64,000 nucleotides of DNA, from contig NC_071332.1 of assembly GCF_010183535.1 (NCBI RefSeq), forward strand, positions 18,352,001 through 18,416,000. Direction: 5' to 3'. The notes under the pieces were generated by a model that made no database searches, had not been told where the DNA came from, and saw only the letters and a list, made by a program, of their open reading frames with translations. Shown in pieces: positions 34,394 to 46,421 of the stretch (positions are counted from its first letter, which is position 1; each line of letters begins with the position of its first letter). The translations under genes were made by a program, and so were the position numbers. This DNA comes from Caenorhabditis remanei (Eukaryota > Nematoda > Chromadorea > Rhabditida > Rhabditidae).

Positions 34394-35350
34394 GGTAGCA
34401 GCGACTTAGGTTTTTCTTATTTTTTTAGATTAACTTATAAAGACCCACCCACGCTTCCCACCCTTTGTATTCTTCTTACTCTTTTATTGATTTTTGCCTC
34501 TGGCTCGGGACCATAACCCGATTTTATTCTCTCTTGTTACTTCCTTTCACTCTCTTTTTCTAGACAGGGCCCGTTTAGTTTAAGTTCTTTTTGTGTTAGG
34601 TTAGGTGTTAGATGTTTAGGTTACCCATGTAGGGAATTAGGGCGTAGGACATTGCTCTCTATTGTATGCCTCTACGTTAATTTTTGTCACGTATCTTTTC
34701 GTAGCCGGCTCCCTAGATAGCAGTGAGCACGGGTTCCAAGACCTGTGCGCTGTCGAAGGAGTGCAGGTTGATAAATTCACAATACTGTTTTATCAAACCA
34801 ATTGCCCCTTCCCAAAAACCCGGTTTTTTCGACCGATATTCTCTCAAATCGGTCAGCACGGATCGACACTCTTCATGCTCCTGGTTCTCGAAGAATTTTC
34901 TGGAAATCCCGTCGCGAAGGATCTTCTGGATGCCGTCATCGAGTGACAACCATGGAACGAGCAACAATTCGGGAGAGAGCTGTTTTGGTCGTCGGCAAGC
35001 TGGGATCGTTGGTTTCGATGCTCAAGGAACACGTTTTCGAATTTGGAGTCGCCTTCAATCGACTTGGAAACTTTTAGATGGGGATCAAGCACGCGGGTTC
35101 TGAAACCTGCGCGATCGCCTCTATTAGTGTGTTCACGCTGCATTGGATTTTCATCCAACAAAACCATATCAGGTTAGCGAATCTATTCGCGAAGCCGTTT
35201 CATAGGTCAACTGCTGGAGTTGACGATGTCGATAGTGTGAGATTGCACACTCGCCGGACGTCTTCTACAACAATGGCAAAGACTACAACGTCTCCGAAAC
35301 GTCGGAAAATCGTGACAGCTGGGGATTCGGCGGGAGCCAATTCCCTTTCT

Positions 35351-35809
35351 GAGAAGACCAGATCTGCTGGTGATGCCGAGAAGACCAGACCTACTGGTGA
35401 TGCTAAGAAGACCAGACCTACTGGTGATGCTGAGAAGACCAGACCTGCTGGTGATGCTGAGAAGACCAGACCTGCTGGTGATGCTGAGAAGACCAGATCT
35501 GCTGGTGATGCTGAGAAGACCAGACCTGCTGGTGATGCTGAGAAGACCAGACCTGCTGGTGATGCTGAGAAGACCAGACCTGCTGGTGATGCCGAGAAGA
35601 CCAGACCTACTGGTGATGCTATGAAGACCAGACCTACTGGTGATGCTATGAAGACCAGACCTACTGGTGATGCTGAGAAGACCAGACCTACTGGTGATGC
35701 TAAGAAGACCAGACCTTCTGGTGATGACAAGATGCCCAGGTCAACTGGAGAGGACAAGATGCCCAGATCAACTGGAGATGAAAAGATGCCCAGGTCTACT
35801 GGAGATGGG
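35351..35809 (+). repeat. 27-bp minisatellite in the retrotransposon leader
   Basis: Fourteen tandem 27-bp units (35351-35728), encoding EKTRPAGDA-type 9-residue repeats on the plus strand, are followed by three diverged units (KMPRSTGDE-type). They lie inside an open frame from 35078 to 35950. Because the unit is a multiple of three, all six frames tend to stay open, including a 185-codon antisense frame. This makes protein coding uncertain; it may be structural or a length-variable spacer. Confidence 0.8.
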
Positions 35810-37859
35810 ATGCTTGGAGCATCGGAAGATGAGATGCTTGGAGCATCGAAAGTTAAGATGCTCGAAGCATCGGATTCTGTTAAATGTCCGGGACATCGGA
35901 GTCATGTGGGTACTGAAACCCTGGAGTCTACTCTTCTGGAAACGAAGTAGTAGAGGCACTCACAGCTTCCTGTATGCGAAGGTTCTACGACCGACGCGGA
36001 AGTTGCCAAAAAAACCTGAAAGATATTCGCCATCGTGCTGTTAGTGGATCGAAGTATGGATCCCTGGACTATAATCGCCCTCGTGCTGAAATCGAGGATC
36101 AACGGATGGATCCCCGGAAACATTCGACATCGTGCTGTTTTAGTGGATCGACAGAAGGATCCCTGGAAAATCACGTCTCAGTGAGGAACCCTGGAAACTA
36201 CGCTTCTGGAAACGAAGCAGTAAAGGTATTCACGGCTTCCAGTACGCGAAGATTCTATGACCAACGCGGAAGTTGACTTTAAGTCTGAAAACATGATAGT
36301 TGGCTCTAACGCCGTCTCGATCCCACTTGGCTTGACAAGCAACGTGGAAGACGTCACAATGGTCGGTACAACATCTACTCAACCGACATGAAAGGAATCT
36401 GGTTCCGATAACCCTCCTGGAAACGGAGACGAATGGATGAAGCTGATTGGCCAGACGGAACGACTTCATCGGTGGAAAGTCGTCAGAAGTCTCAACAAGG
36501 CAAAGTTGGGAGCAACAACAAAGAAGGATCTCCACGAGAACATGGTGGAGCGAAGTACTTTGGCTCTTCTGGAAACGAAGACCTGTAAGCAAGTCTCGCT
36601 TACGCGGTTTCAGCATGCGAAGGTTCCATGACCAACGCGGAAACTGAAACATAAAGCTGTAAACTTGGAGCTTAGTTTTGAGCCGATGGAATCGCTCTCG
36701 ACTTGGCAATCGATGCAAACGAGACCGTTTTTGGCAAGAATGACAACTGAACTATGGTCAGCTCTGGAAACGCTTCATCTTCCAGGCGTGAAATCGTCAA
36801 GCGTTATGGGAATTAAAACTCCCAGATTCGGTGTGCTTCAACTCGAGATGGTTCAGAACCATTGGTCCATCGTCTTACGAAAAGCAGAAGAAGACGTGCG
36901 ATGAAATTCGTGAGAAGTATTCTGAACGGAAACCAACTCGGTTTGGCAACCAAAGTGGACGATACAGAGTCCGGAACATCAGTGTTCGAAGACTGAAGAA
37001 GAAATCCAGTCGTGACATCTCTCCCGGAAACGGAGAAGGACAGAAGACTCGTATCAGTCGAGAAAAGAGGGCTCGCAAAAGTCGGATCACAAACCCAGAA
37101 GACGTGTCGGGCTGAGAACAACTACGTTGGGTTCAACAGAAGTAGGCACTGAAGAGACAATGTGCGAGCAACGAAGCCCGTGTTGTGGTAACAACAAACT
37201 GGGGGGCGTCCCTTATAGCCCGCACAGGAAAACACATGCTGGATGCTCAATCGGCCAATTGAAGCATCGGAGAATCTTCGAGACGATAATGGCAACCTGC
37301 ACTGATCGGAGAAGTCCTGAAGACGTGGAAAATCGCCTGAAAACTCTGCAAATAGCCAGTCTTGGATCGTTTTGGACGTTCGACGACAAGAACGAAGGAC
37401 ATTTCACTCCTGAAATTTTGGTGTCGCCGAAATTTTTCACTAGAATCGCTGGTTCTCGATGCGATTTGGCTCAATTCCATTCGGTCGCCTACCCTGGAAT
37501 TTTAATTCGTGGCATACGGTATTAAAGGCGCGCCGACTTTTGCAAAGGAGAGGTCTCGCACCGACAACCGACAGTGACGCGGGAAACGCAAGGAATTGCA
37601 AAATTCGTTTGGTTTTTCGTCCTAAAAACCAATGATCGCTCATTTTTCGAGCATGTTTCGATCAAATGTGGTGTCACACGAGCTTTGTCATTTTTCGCTC
37701 GTCACATTTAACGGTTTCATAACCTGGAAGGCGTGTTCGGACACCAGTTTTATGTGCCAATCGCCTCGAAAATCATTTATCCGCGTGTTCTAACGTTTCT
37801 TTGTGGTATTTGTCTTACATAATACCTGAATTCTTCCAGTCTACCTCATCCTTGGGAAG

Positions 37860-39083
37860 ATGCAACGAGCAAAGAAGAAAGAGTCAAGGGAGAGCGACGC
37901 CGGCTCTTCCCCGGAACGTTCCGGAAGCAAGGTGTCATTGTCAAATGACAAAACGGTGAGCAGATGGGTTGCTGGTGGCGCGGGTTCTATGACCTGCGCG
38001 GCAGTCCGTTCTGCTCTGACAACCGTCCATTTCTCTATAAATCAGCTCAGTGAGCATGTTGTCAAAACACAATCCACTCCATGCGAAGTTCGGGAAGTTC
38101 AAGAAGTTGAAACTGTTCAAGAAGACGAACGCGAGCCAAGAAGGGAGATGCCAGGACAGGATCCACGTGACGTCTGGTCGGACGAAGTCACTCAGCCACT
38201 TCAGGAGGTCGGTCAATTGGTCCCAATGTTTCCTCAGCAACCGAGATACAGCAACTACTACCGTGAGCACTACTACGGCGAAGCAGGACATCTCATCTCG
38301 CAATGGTCGGAGAAAGCCCGAGAAGGATTCGCTGAAGCTGCTCAAGCAAAGATTGATCTCGCGGATTCCAGGGAGACGATCGAGAACCTCCGGCGAGACC
38401 TGAGAAGCAGAGATGCACATATAGAACCGTTGAATCTGAAACTGGAATTGCTAGCTGCAAACATCAAGCACGCCGAAGTTCAGTTCGGCAAGAAAATCGT
38501 CCCGCTAGGAGAAGAAACTAAATGTCGGGAAGGTCATCGTCGACTATCAGCGAGCAGCGTTGCAAGCAGTCACTCGACACGGACCAGCAAGGATCATAGT
38601 GACAACACTGACCCGATTAGCGATATCGGTAGTTGGTCAAACAAGATGGATTCAAGGTTCATTCCAGAGTTTGCCTCAACGGAGAAGTTGAAGTCTTTCA
38701 AGCGCTCCAAGAGCCAGTCACCTCTGAATCGGAAAGAGATTTGCTTCTTCTGCGGACAAGTTGGTCACTTCGCTTGGGAATGCCCCAAGAAGGCAAAGCA
38801 ATCTGTCGCTACGGCAGGAAGGCTAGGATCGGCTTCACGCTCTCCAAGCAAGGAAAGGAAGGTCACATCTGACGGACCGAGATCTGGACCCAGAGTCACA
38901 AACCAAAGCCAGCCCAGAGTTAACAATCGAACTCTCGGAGGAACACGCCAAAAGGCCTCGCCAGTCTCCAGTCAGTCGCACTTAGCTCAGGAGATTGTGA
39001 AGCTCCAGAAGCAAGTCGGGAAGCTCTTCGAGATGAATGAGAAACTTATGGCAAGCCGTCCAACCACAAGCAAGCTCAACTAG
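37860..39083 (+). CDS. Gag-like protein with CCHC zinc knuckle
   Basis: 407 aa in the retrotransposon. There is a charged N-terminal part, a central region likely helical (about residues 150-215), and one zinc knuckle near residue 298 (CFFCGQVGHFAWEC, pattern C-x2-C-x4-H-x4-C). A basic, serine-rich tail (SRSPSKERK) follows. This is the layout of retrotransposon nucleocapsid proteins that package element RNA. No protease or polymerase follows: the 830 nt downstream hold only broken frames. The frame is intact, consistent with a young element. Confidence 0.83.
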   Translation: MQRAKKKESRESDAGSSPERSGSKVSLSNDKTVSRWVAGGAGSMTCAAVRSALTTVHFSINQLSEHVVKTQSTPCEVREVQEVETVQEDEREPRREMPGQDPRDVWSDEVTQPLQEVGQLVPMFPQQPRYSNYYREHYYGEAGHLISQWSEKAREGFAEAAQAKIDLADSRETIENLRRDLRSRDAHIEPLNLKLELLAANIKHAEVQFGKKIVPLGEETKCREGHRRLSASSVASSHSTRTSKDHSDNTDPISDIGSWSNKMDSRFIPEFASTEKLKSFKRSKSQSPLNRKEICFFCGQVGHFAWECPKKAKQSVATAGRLGSASRSPSKERKVTSDGPRSGPRVTNQSQPRVNNRTLGGTRQKASPVSSQSHLAQEIVKLQKQVGKLFEMNEKLMASRPTTSKLN

Positions 39084-39913
39084 TGCATCTTTGGATCACT
39101 GTCGTTAGCAGTCCGAGCTTATGTCCAACAACAGGCAATCACAGTCGAGGAGGACTTCTCAGGAATCTTTCAAGATTCGTGCACCATTCGTTAGGACGTC
39201 AATAGCTCCAGCTATGTCAAGCTAGATCCGGAAGGTTCAACTCCGAAGTTAATCATTTTTGGTTCTACCAACAATTCGTGAAGGAACGGTCGCCACGACT
39301 GAAGGTTCATACCTTGGAGGATTACTTGCAGTAATCACCGTCCCTCAAGTCGATTCGCCATCATCGAACCAAGGGGGGAGGTAGCTTCCGAAGTAAGGAA
39401 TGATCCAGTTCGGATCATTTGGTCAACAGGGGACAACAAAATCGTCAGCTCATTTTGGTTCAATGAAGTCTGCATCGACTTCAAGGACATCAAAGCCGTC
39501 AGCCAAGACGAGGAAGAACAAGAAGGAAGCTGCTCCAACGTCGGAACCAGCTACAGGATCAAGGCAGAAGTCGGTTCGGAACCGAAGGAAACCGAAAGGT
39601 TCGACGAGCAAGCCTACGATCGACAACTTCTGAGAAGAAGATCCATTTCGACAAGGATCAAGTACGATGTCGAAATATCCAGTAAGCGTTATGCGCGGGT
39701 TCCAAGACCTACGCGCTCTGGTCTCTATACTTTCCAACCACCCACAACATGGCTACGTCCAAGCCCAAGGACCATCAGAAGTCTGAACTCTACAAGAGGA
39801 CGCAACGTCTGCAGTCAAATTTGAAGTTCACGCAAGTTTACTTAAGTGTATCTTCAACCCGAAGGTTGTTTAATTGCCGACCGAGGGCGGTCGTTTTATT
39901 TAAAGGGGGGAGG

Positions 39914-40389
39914 TGTAAGGTATTCGGATGAATCCCTTAGGCCTGCTCGGCTCTTTGTCTAAAGCCCACAGTTGTTTCACCAAATTTGACACTTTCAGAA
40001 GTCAATAATTTCGCGTCGAAACTGCTCGCCTCCGCTCACAGTCTCGTCGCCTCAATTCCTAGGCCTGCAACTGTCATCGCCGCCGTCGTCGTGTCTGCTG
40101 CCTCTCTCGTCGCCAACGCTCTCTCGCCGCCACCGCCACAACGACACTCCGCCACCACGAGGACTGTTTGACCTGGCGCTCAACCGCCATGGCGCCAATC
40201 TATGGATTTACGAACTCCGCCCCCTTTTCACCACTATATAAGCTGAGAATTCCCTTTCTCTTGGCAGTTCTTACGGGTGAACTTGCACCAGTCCCTATTT
40301 CTCTTTGTAACCCTCTTTCACCCTTTCACTTGTAACATTTGAGTAATAATAAACTAGTAGTTGAGTATAAAAGTCTTGCGTTGCTTACT
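39914..40389 (+). repeat. 3' LTR
   Basis: 476 bp, same sequence as the 5' LTR by eye along its whole length. It is preceded directly by the polypurine tract and followed by the ATCC duplication and FB18 exon sequence (GAATTTGGAATCG). Confidence 0.9.
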
Positions 40390-42282
40390 ATCCGAATTTG
40401 GAATCGAAAACATTTTAGGAGAAGCAGTTTGTTGAAGATTCAGCATATCTTTGACTGTTTCCAAATCCAATATTTCCAAACGGCAACTCTTGAAGTTGAT
40501 GAATGTAGAAACTGCCTGAAAATGTAAAAGCACAATTTTTCAAGTATGTATACCACTAACATTGATCAATCCGACAACTTCTTCAGCAGAAAACATTGGA
40601 ATAGAAACATCGAATGAAGTGAAATGAGAAAAGTGCTCGATAGAAATGAACACGTCGTCGACGTCCACGTGTTTCGCTTGTTTCCACTGTTCCATCCCAT
40701 ATAATTGATCGACAATCATCTGATCGTCTTCTTGCCTAGCCAACGTTAATTTCTCCAGTACACCAGGTTTCAAATGCTTCACGACATCTGGCACACAGGT
40801 CACATAAGGGGTTCGAAACGAGAAGTGCTTCACGTGGAGTTGATGATTCAATGAGTTGAAAACATCAAGGATCATTTCAAACATCTCCCTTTCCGCCTCT
40901 TGCCAATGGACAATGTGAAGACTGTCCAATTGGAGTTTTGGATTGCTAAGTATTAATTTCAGACAATTGAGAGTCATTACTGTGTCTTCCGGTTCGAACT
41001 CCTCCTCTTCAACATATATCAATGATTCCTTATCGTTCAACATGAATTGAATGAAATCATCTGCAACGTCGACAGATATACTAGTAAACGCAGGTTTAGA
41101 GCGATCGACAATGTTTCGGAGACGACGTGACACGTTTCGAAGTGACAGACTGTAAGAATTATTAAATAGTCTCATTTTTAAAGTCTGAACGCTTACTATG
41201 ATCTGAAATGATCACATTTTCCTACGATTTCAGCGATAATTTCATTTGGAAGATCGGAGAAAATGATACGAGTGAATAAGCCTCCGTTGCCGAAGCGCTT
41301 GTACCAGTAGCCATGATCTTCCTTATCGACTTTATGATCTTCAAACGCCTCACACAAATCATTCAATGACTTTTCAGCAGATTTTCCATTGATGACATCA
41401 GAAAGAATGCATCCGCGTATGTCTGGTTTTGAGGTATCACTGAAAATAGAAAAAATCATAAAATTCTGGCGGAAACGATTCGCAAACCTTTTAATTAAGC
41501 TGAAGCGCTCGCGGTAATATTCAATTCCCGATTTTTTGAGATATTGGAGAGTGTACAAAGGAACAATCAGATAATCTCTGGACACGATTGCTGTTCCGCT
41601 GAAAAAAATGACCCGAGTGTAATTTTTTCTCGAAAAAACTTGATGAAATAAAATAGAAAGTATAAAAACCTCGCATCATTTTCCCTTCTCGCCAGGTACT
41701 CTTCCTTGTGATATTGATTGAACCAATACTCATAATCATCATAGGAAATCACTTTTTCTCCAATCCTGTCACACAATTTCTCATAACTTTCATAAGATGT
41801 TCCAGCGGTTTTCCATTGATGAATATCATAGAGAACAAGTGCACGAATATCGATTGGAGACTCCGGAAGTGGTCGATTCATTTTTTGAAATATTCTGCGA
41901 AAATGTTAATCTGTGCTAGTCGAATCACAGTTGTCAGAAAGTAATAGAAGCGAGTGGAACGCAGGAGGAATAACAATTTAAAACGAAAAAACATAATCAA
42001 CTTTATCAGAAATGACAACAAAACCGAAATGTTTCGTCACATGCAGCTTTTTTCCTCCGCCACCAGAATTGAATCAGTTGTATCCGATTGATAATTTATC
42101 GGACAGCGTTTCCAATGAGTAAAATAAACATGAAAATAACAAAATGCGGGTCATACGCATTACAGATATTAATAGAAGAAACGGTTTTTCTTCAAGAAAC
42201 AACACAAAAAAAAACAATTCAACAACAAAGTTAACAACAAAAAAACCAACAACAATTGAAATGAAACAAGAGAAAATAGCAT

Positions 42283-43663
42283 TTAATTTTTGTAGATTTT
42301 AAAAGATTCCGAACCGAATCGATTCAAAAACTGAAAAAACAAATTTGAATTAGGAATTGAGTAAACTTCTGAAGAGGCAGTTGGCTGTAGGTTCAGACCT
42401 CTCATCACTTCTTCCGTATCCCACATCTCCTGATTTTCGATTTTGATATGCTCGAAGTTGGTCCATTTGGATACACTCTGAGATTCAATTATATGAAGTT
42501 TGTCAGAAAATATAAAAATTACATCACAAAGGTTGACTATATCTGTCAAAGAAATCGAGTCAAAATACGCTTCAATTGTTGAAAAATGAAGAAAATGATC
42601 GATAGGTGGCAATCCGTCTCCAAATACACGCAATTCGAGATGTTTCGCCTGTTTCCATTGATCCATTTCGGAAATTTCGTTGATATAGTTTTGTTCAAAT
42701 CCTTGGGAAATACTCATTTGTTCGAGTGTTCCCGGTTTCAAACACCGTAAAACGTTCATTAAGTCCTTTGGTTCTTCAGCGAAAATCGTGCAGTTCTCCA
42801 CGTGAATTTTACGATCCAATGAATTGAGTAGATTGATTACGGCATCAGTATGCAAAAAAGCGCCTTCAAACCAGAAACGAGAATTGGTATAAAACGTGAA
42901 ATTTTTCAGACGAAGTTTCGGATTTCTCAGTAAAGGTTCCAATACTCCGAGTACACGTGTTTTAATCACTTCCAATGGAAGACGGGACAAAACATCACAT
43001 TCCCATTCAACGATAAGTGCACCATCCACAATGACGTCTGGGCAACCAAACACTGTATTATCGAACTCGATGTGAGTACAAGGAGGCGCCTGCTGATCTA
43101 TAATGGCTCGAAGTCGATATGAAACGTTGCGAAGATTCAAACTGAAAACTAAAACGTTTAAAAGTTTTCCCTTCATAATTCGCTCACTATGATTGGATAT
43201 CACATCTATCAATAATTTCAGAGATCACATCTTCTGGGAAATCGGAGAATGTTACACGAGTAAATGACTGTCCATTTTCAAAGCGTTTGAACCAATAATC
43301 ATGATCTTCCTTATCGATTTCATGATTTTTGAATGCTTCAGACAAATCATCGATTGATTTTTCAGCAGATTTTCTATTGATGACATCAGAAAGAATGCAT
43401 CCACGAATGTCTGGTATTGGGAGATCTCTGAAAATTAAAAAAATATATATATTTAATTCAGAATTCTTTTCTTGCCTATCATTCTCTTTGGAGTATTGTT
43501 TGAACCAATACTTATAGTCTTTAAATGCAATCGCTCCTTTTCCCATTATTTCACACATTTTCTCATAACTTTCGTATTATTTTTTGGCTCCTCTCCATTG
43601 ATGAAAATCATAGAGAATGAGTGCACGAATATCGATTGGAGACTCCGGAGGTGGTCGATTCAT
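42283..43663 (-). pseudogene. HTH-HTH-F-box-FTH gene FB19 with early stop
   Basis: Exons 43663-43476, 43427-43188, 43141-42523 and 42477-42283 keep the family phase (414 codons), but TAA at 43577-43579 interrupts HTH 1 after QWRGAKK, where FB21 has TCC. The first donor is GC (AG|GCAAG) instead of GT, a rare but functional class; it may be a second lesion. Downstream parts are well kept: RGCILSDVINRKSAEKSIDD, FSDFPEDVISEIIDRCDI, LDRKIHVENCTIF, MDQWKQAKHLEL. Translation from a later Met (MCEIMGKG) could still yield HTH 2, F-box and FTH, so this may be a shortened gene. Confidence 0.72.
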
Positions 43664-43873
43664 TTTATGAAAATTTCTGTAAAAAGTTAATCTGTGAAGT
43701 TTGAATCACAGGTGTCAGAAAGTAATAGAAGCGAGTGGAACGCAGCAGAAATAACAATGTAAAAAGAAATAACAAAATCAACTTTATCAGAAATAACAAC
43801 AAAAAAACAGAAGCATAACAAAAGATTTTCAATAACGTCGAAATCCGTCATGTCCCGTCTGAAATTGTCCTAA

Positions 43874-44565
43874 TTATTGCCTCCAACCCGACTCAGTCAT
43901 CTCCCTCCAACCCATAGTGTCTCGAGCAGGAACCTTATAATTATAACTGATTGTATTCAATTCGATTTGTCGATCCAAAATTTTCGCTTTCACATTCGCC
44001 GAAAATCCCAAAAATTGTTTCATCGGAACGAGTTCCTCTTTCGTTTTGTACAGTTTCAGAGCATGAGAAAGAAGATTTTCTAGCTCATGTTTTCCGGCCA
44101 ATTCGAGTTTTTTATTCGCATCAAAATCAGTAGAAATTATAAAAAATTCCACGTGGTATTTAGCGGCTGGCAGCAAGAATCGATCGGCAAGTTCAAGAAG
44201 TTTCTCGGCGTTTTGCTCTGAAAAAATGAGATTTATCAGTTTTATAAATATAAAATTAGTACCTGTCGGCTTGATTGGATACGGATGGACAAGACTCAAA
44301 AGTGTGGCAAAGTCTTCGAATTTAACGTCGTAAATCGGGATTTCCTGCATTGATTTTTCCTTGAAATCTCCATTGAAAAGAGCGTTAAAATAGTCGGAAT
44401 GACAGGAGAGAAGCTGGAAAATAATACAATTTGATTTGAAAAAAAAAACAAATTTACCGTTTTATTAACATGCAATTTCTTTCCTTGAACGACAAGTATC
44501 GCATCCGTTTTGTCCGTTTGTGCAAATACCGATTCGTAGATATTGATTGCAGGAGTTACTGACAT
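43874..44565 (-). CDS. BTB/POZ protein BTB1
   Basis: Exons 44565-44458, 44413-44263 and 44217-43874, 200 aa. The BTB fold shows DKTDAILVVQGKKLHVNK, LLSCHSDYFNALFNGDFKEK, IYDVKFEDFATLLSLVHPYP and AEKLLELADRFLLPAAKYHVE. A short helical tail follows (KLELAGKHELENLLSHALKL). BTB proteins dimerise and bind CUL3 as substrate adaptors; no MATH domain is present. The exon lengths 108 and 151 nt recur in all BTB genes of the window. About 95 nt upstream lies GCGGTGTTTGCGTACTTTC, shared with BTB2. Confidence 0.86.
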
Positions 44566-44659
44566 TTTCTCTGCAAAATATGAATAAATTTTGAGACGGA
44601 AACACGGAATTCAAGTTTAAAACTCGTTTTTGCTGAAAATTTTTCTCACTGAGCAAGCG

Positions 44660-44695
44660 CGGTGTTTGCGTACTTTCCGAACTACAGTAACCACA
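44660..44695. promoter_or_regulatory. Conserved block upstream of BTB1, shared with BTB2
   Basis: GCGGTGTTTGCGTACTT followed by GAACTACAGTA occurs here and again at about 50941-50973, in each case roughly 100 nt before a BTB start codon. A weaker match lies near 62202-62235. The conservation stands out from the surrounding AT-rich sequence, so a promoter element is likely, though the trans-acting factor is unknown. Confidence 0.45.
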
Positions 44696-44915
44696 CCCAA
44701 TAATAAGAAAAGTGCGACAGCCAAATTCGATCGAATAAATTAACAAAAAAGTTAGAAAATAATGACTAAAAACTGTCATTTAAATATCTGATAATCTCAG
44801 GGAAGTATCTTGGATAACAGCGCACCAGAAAGATGACTTTAAAATTTGAGAAAAAGAGAACAATATGCATTTTATTTTCAACAAATTAACAAGGAAAACA
44901 CGGGAAAGCGAATGG

Positions 44916-46421
44916 TTATTTGACTTGGACGGTGATTTTGATCTTGTTTGCTAAATCACGAAAATAGTTTGTTTCGTGCATAAACTCAAGGACGAGATTT
45001 GAATTTGGAATCGAATATATTTCTGGAAAAGCATTCCGTTGAAGGTTCAGTACTTCTTTGATGGTTTCTTCATAAATTCTTGGTGTGATGATTATCGTGC
45101 ATGATTCGAATTTTGAAGAATTGGAAACCAACTGAAAACACTTTAAATGTATATGAAATCTTTTCTTTTGATTACACTAACATCAACGAGCTCAACCAAA
45201 TAATCAGCTGTAAAAAACCGAAATTCGATTACAAATGTTTTAAAATGACCAAAATATTCGATCGATGTGGGAACTTCTCTGGTGATAACCAAATGTTCAG
45301 CTTGTTTCCATTGTTCCATCTCCACCAAACGATCAATATTTGACACTTTATTCGATCCACATAATGACAATTTCTCGAGTACTCCAGGTTTCAGACTCTT
45401 CAAAACAGTAATCGCATCTTCTGTAGTTTTAGAACTAATCAAGCAGTGTTCCACGTGGATTTTGTGATTCAATGAATTGAAAAGATAGTTGAACATCTTC
45501 TGATTTCGTTCGTTCTTTTTTTTAGGGCGCGATATTTTTTCTCCGCAATAGTTGAATGTTTGAACGTCAAGAGAGTTCAATCGAAGTTTCGGATTGTGGA
45601 ATGCCAACTTCAGCGCATCGAAGATTTTCTTTACGTTGTCATCATGGTTACACAGTTCAGAATACTCATCCTCCGCGTTCGGGCCAGAGAATACTGATGT
45701 AACTTCTTTATCGCAGTGCAAGGAAACCCAATCTTCTAGACATTCTATTCTGATATCAGCGCAAGGAGGTTTAGAATGTTCGATAACGTTCTTGAGACTA
45801 TGTGACACTTTTCGAAGATTCACACTGAAAAATTATAGTTTGAATGAAGAATCAATGATATTATGACTCACATAGAGAATAAATCACATTCTTCTACAAT
45901 TTTCTCAACGACATCATATGGCAAATTGGAAAATTCTGGTGGTGTTGAGGGATGACTGAAAATTTGAAAAAATTCTCGATTTCGTGATATTCCGGGTGTA
46001 ACACTTACCGTTTATCCTTATATCGTTGGTACCAATAACCATGATCACTCTTATCGATTTCAATGGATCCAAACGATTCACACAACTCAGTATAAGAGCC
46101 ATCAACTGATTTTCCATTGATGACATCAGATAGAATGCAGTAACGAATATCTGTCACCGGGGGATCTCTGAAAATATAGATTATATCGGAAAAATGTATC
46201 CCAGTCAAAAACCTTTCTTCATTTTTTGTCGGAAAATTGGCTTCTTTGAGATATTGATTGAAGTAAAACTCATATTCTTCATTTGGCATCGCTTCTTTTC
46301 TCAATACTTCACACAATTTCTCGTAATTTTTGTACGAATTTTCGACAGTTTTCGACTTATGAGCGTCATAGAGAACAAGTGCACGAATATCGATTGGAGA
46401 ATCTGGAGGTAGACCGGTCAT
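44916..46421 (-). CDS. HTH-HTH-F-box-FTH protein FB20
   Basis: Exons 46421-46213 (HTH 1: IDIRALVLYDAHKSKTVENS), 46167-46009 (HTH 2: RYCILSDVINGKSVDGSYTE), 45955-45872 (F-box: EFSNLPYDVVEKIVEECDLF), 45824-45182 (FTH: NPKLRLNSLDVQTF, LNHKIHVEHCLISS, LKPGVLEKLSL, MEQWKQAEHLVI) and 45131-44916; 436 aa in frame. Here HTH 2 and F-box lie in separate exons, as in FB17, and unlike FB16 and FB18 where they are in one exon, so the intron between them has been lost or gained within the family. Confidence 0.87.

Larger units (their letters stand above)
33918..40389 (+). mobile_element. Gag-only LTR retrotransposon (nonautonomous)
   Basis: 6472 bp. The two 476-bp LTRs (33918-34393 and 39914-40389) appear identical by eye, so insertion is recent. 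The target duplication ATCC (33914-33917 and 40390-40393) is 4 bp. After the 5' LTR, TGGTAGCAGCG resembles a primer site for initiator-Met tRNA. A purine tract AAAGGGGGGAGG (39902-39913) precedes the 3' LTR. Only a gag-like frame is seen, and no reverse transcriptase, integrase or RNase H motif is recognisable. A 3.4-kb leader precedes gag. It probably moves with the enzymes of a relative elsewhere in the genome. Confidence 0.9.
33863..41881 (-). pseudogene. HTH-HTH-F-box-FTH gene FB18 interrupted by an LTR retrotransposon
   Basis: Exons 41881-41670 (HTH 1), 41439-41197 (HTH 2 plus F-box: RGCILSDVINGKSAEKSLND, FSDLPNEIIAEIVGKCDH), 41149-40561 (FTH: NPKLQLDSLHIVHW, LNHQLHVKHFSF, MEQWKQAKHVDV) and last exon 40515-40394 continued at 33917-33863. 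The 6472-bp retrotransposon inserted in the opposite orientation within the codons of the SIPNSDLVVEF-like motif. Removing it and one ATCC copy leaves a 177-nt exon and a 406-aa frame. Apart from the insertion the gene looks intact, so this is a very recent knockout, perhaps polymorphic; a product truncated near the C terminus could still be made. Confidence 0.88.

Noticed and set aside
35200..35757. 185-codon open frame on the minus strand
   Set aside because: It is the antisense of the 27-bp repeat; a unit that is a multiple of three keeps all frames open, and no homology is recognisable.
39084..39913. Possible protease or polymerase remnant after gag
   Set aside because: Only short broken frames are present and no catalytic motif could be recognised.
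41488..41599. Possible extra exon in FB18 (LQYLKKSGIEYYRERFSLIK)
   Set aside because: Its length would break the reading phase, and FB18 is complete without it. It resembles a stray copy of the end of HTH exon 1 and is best left as intron.
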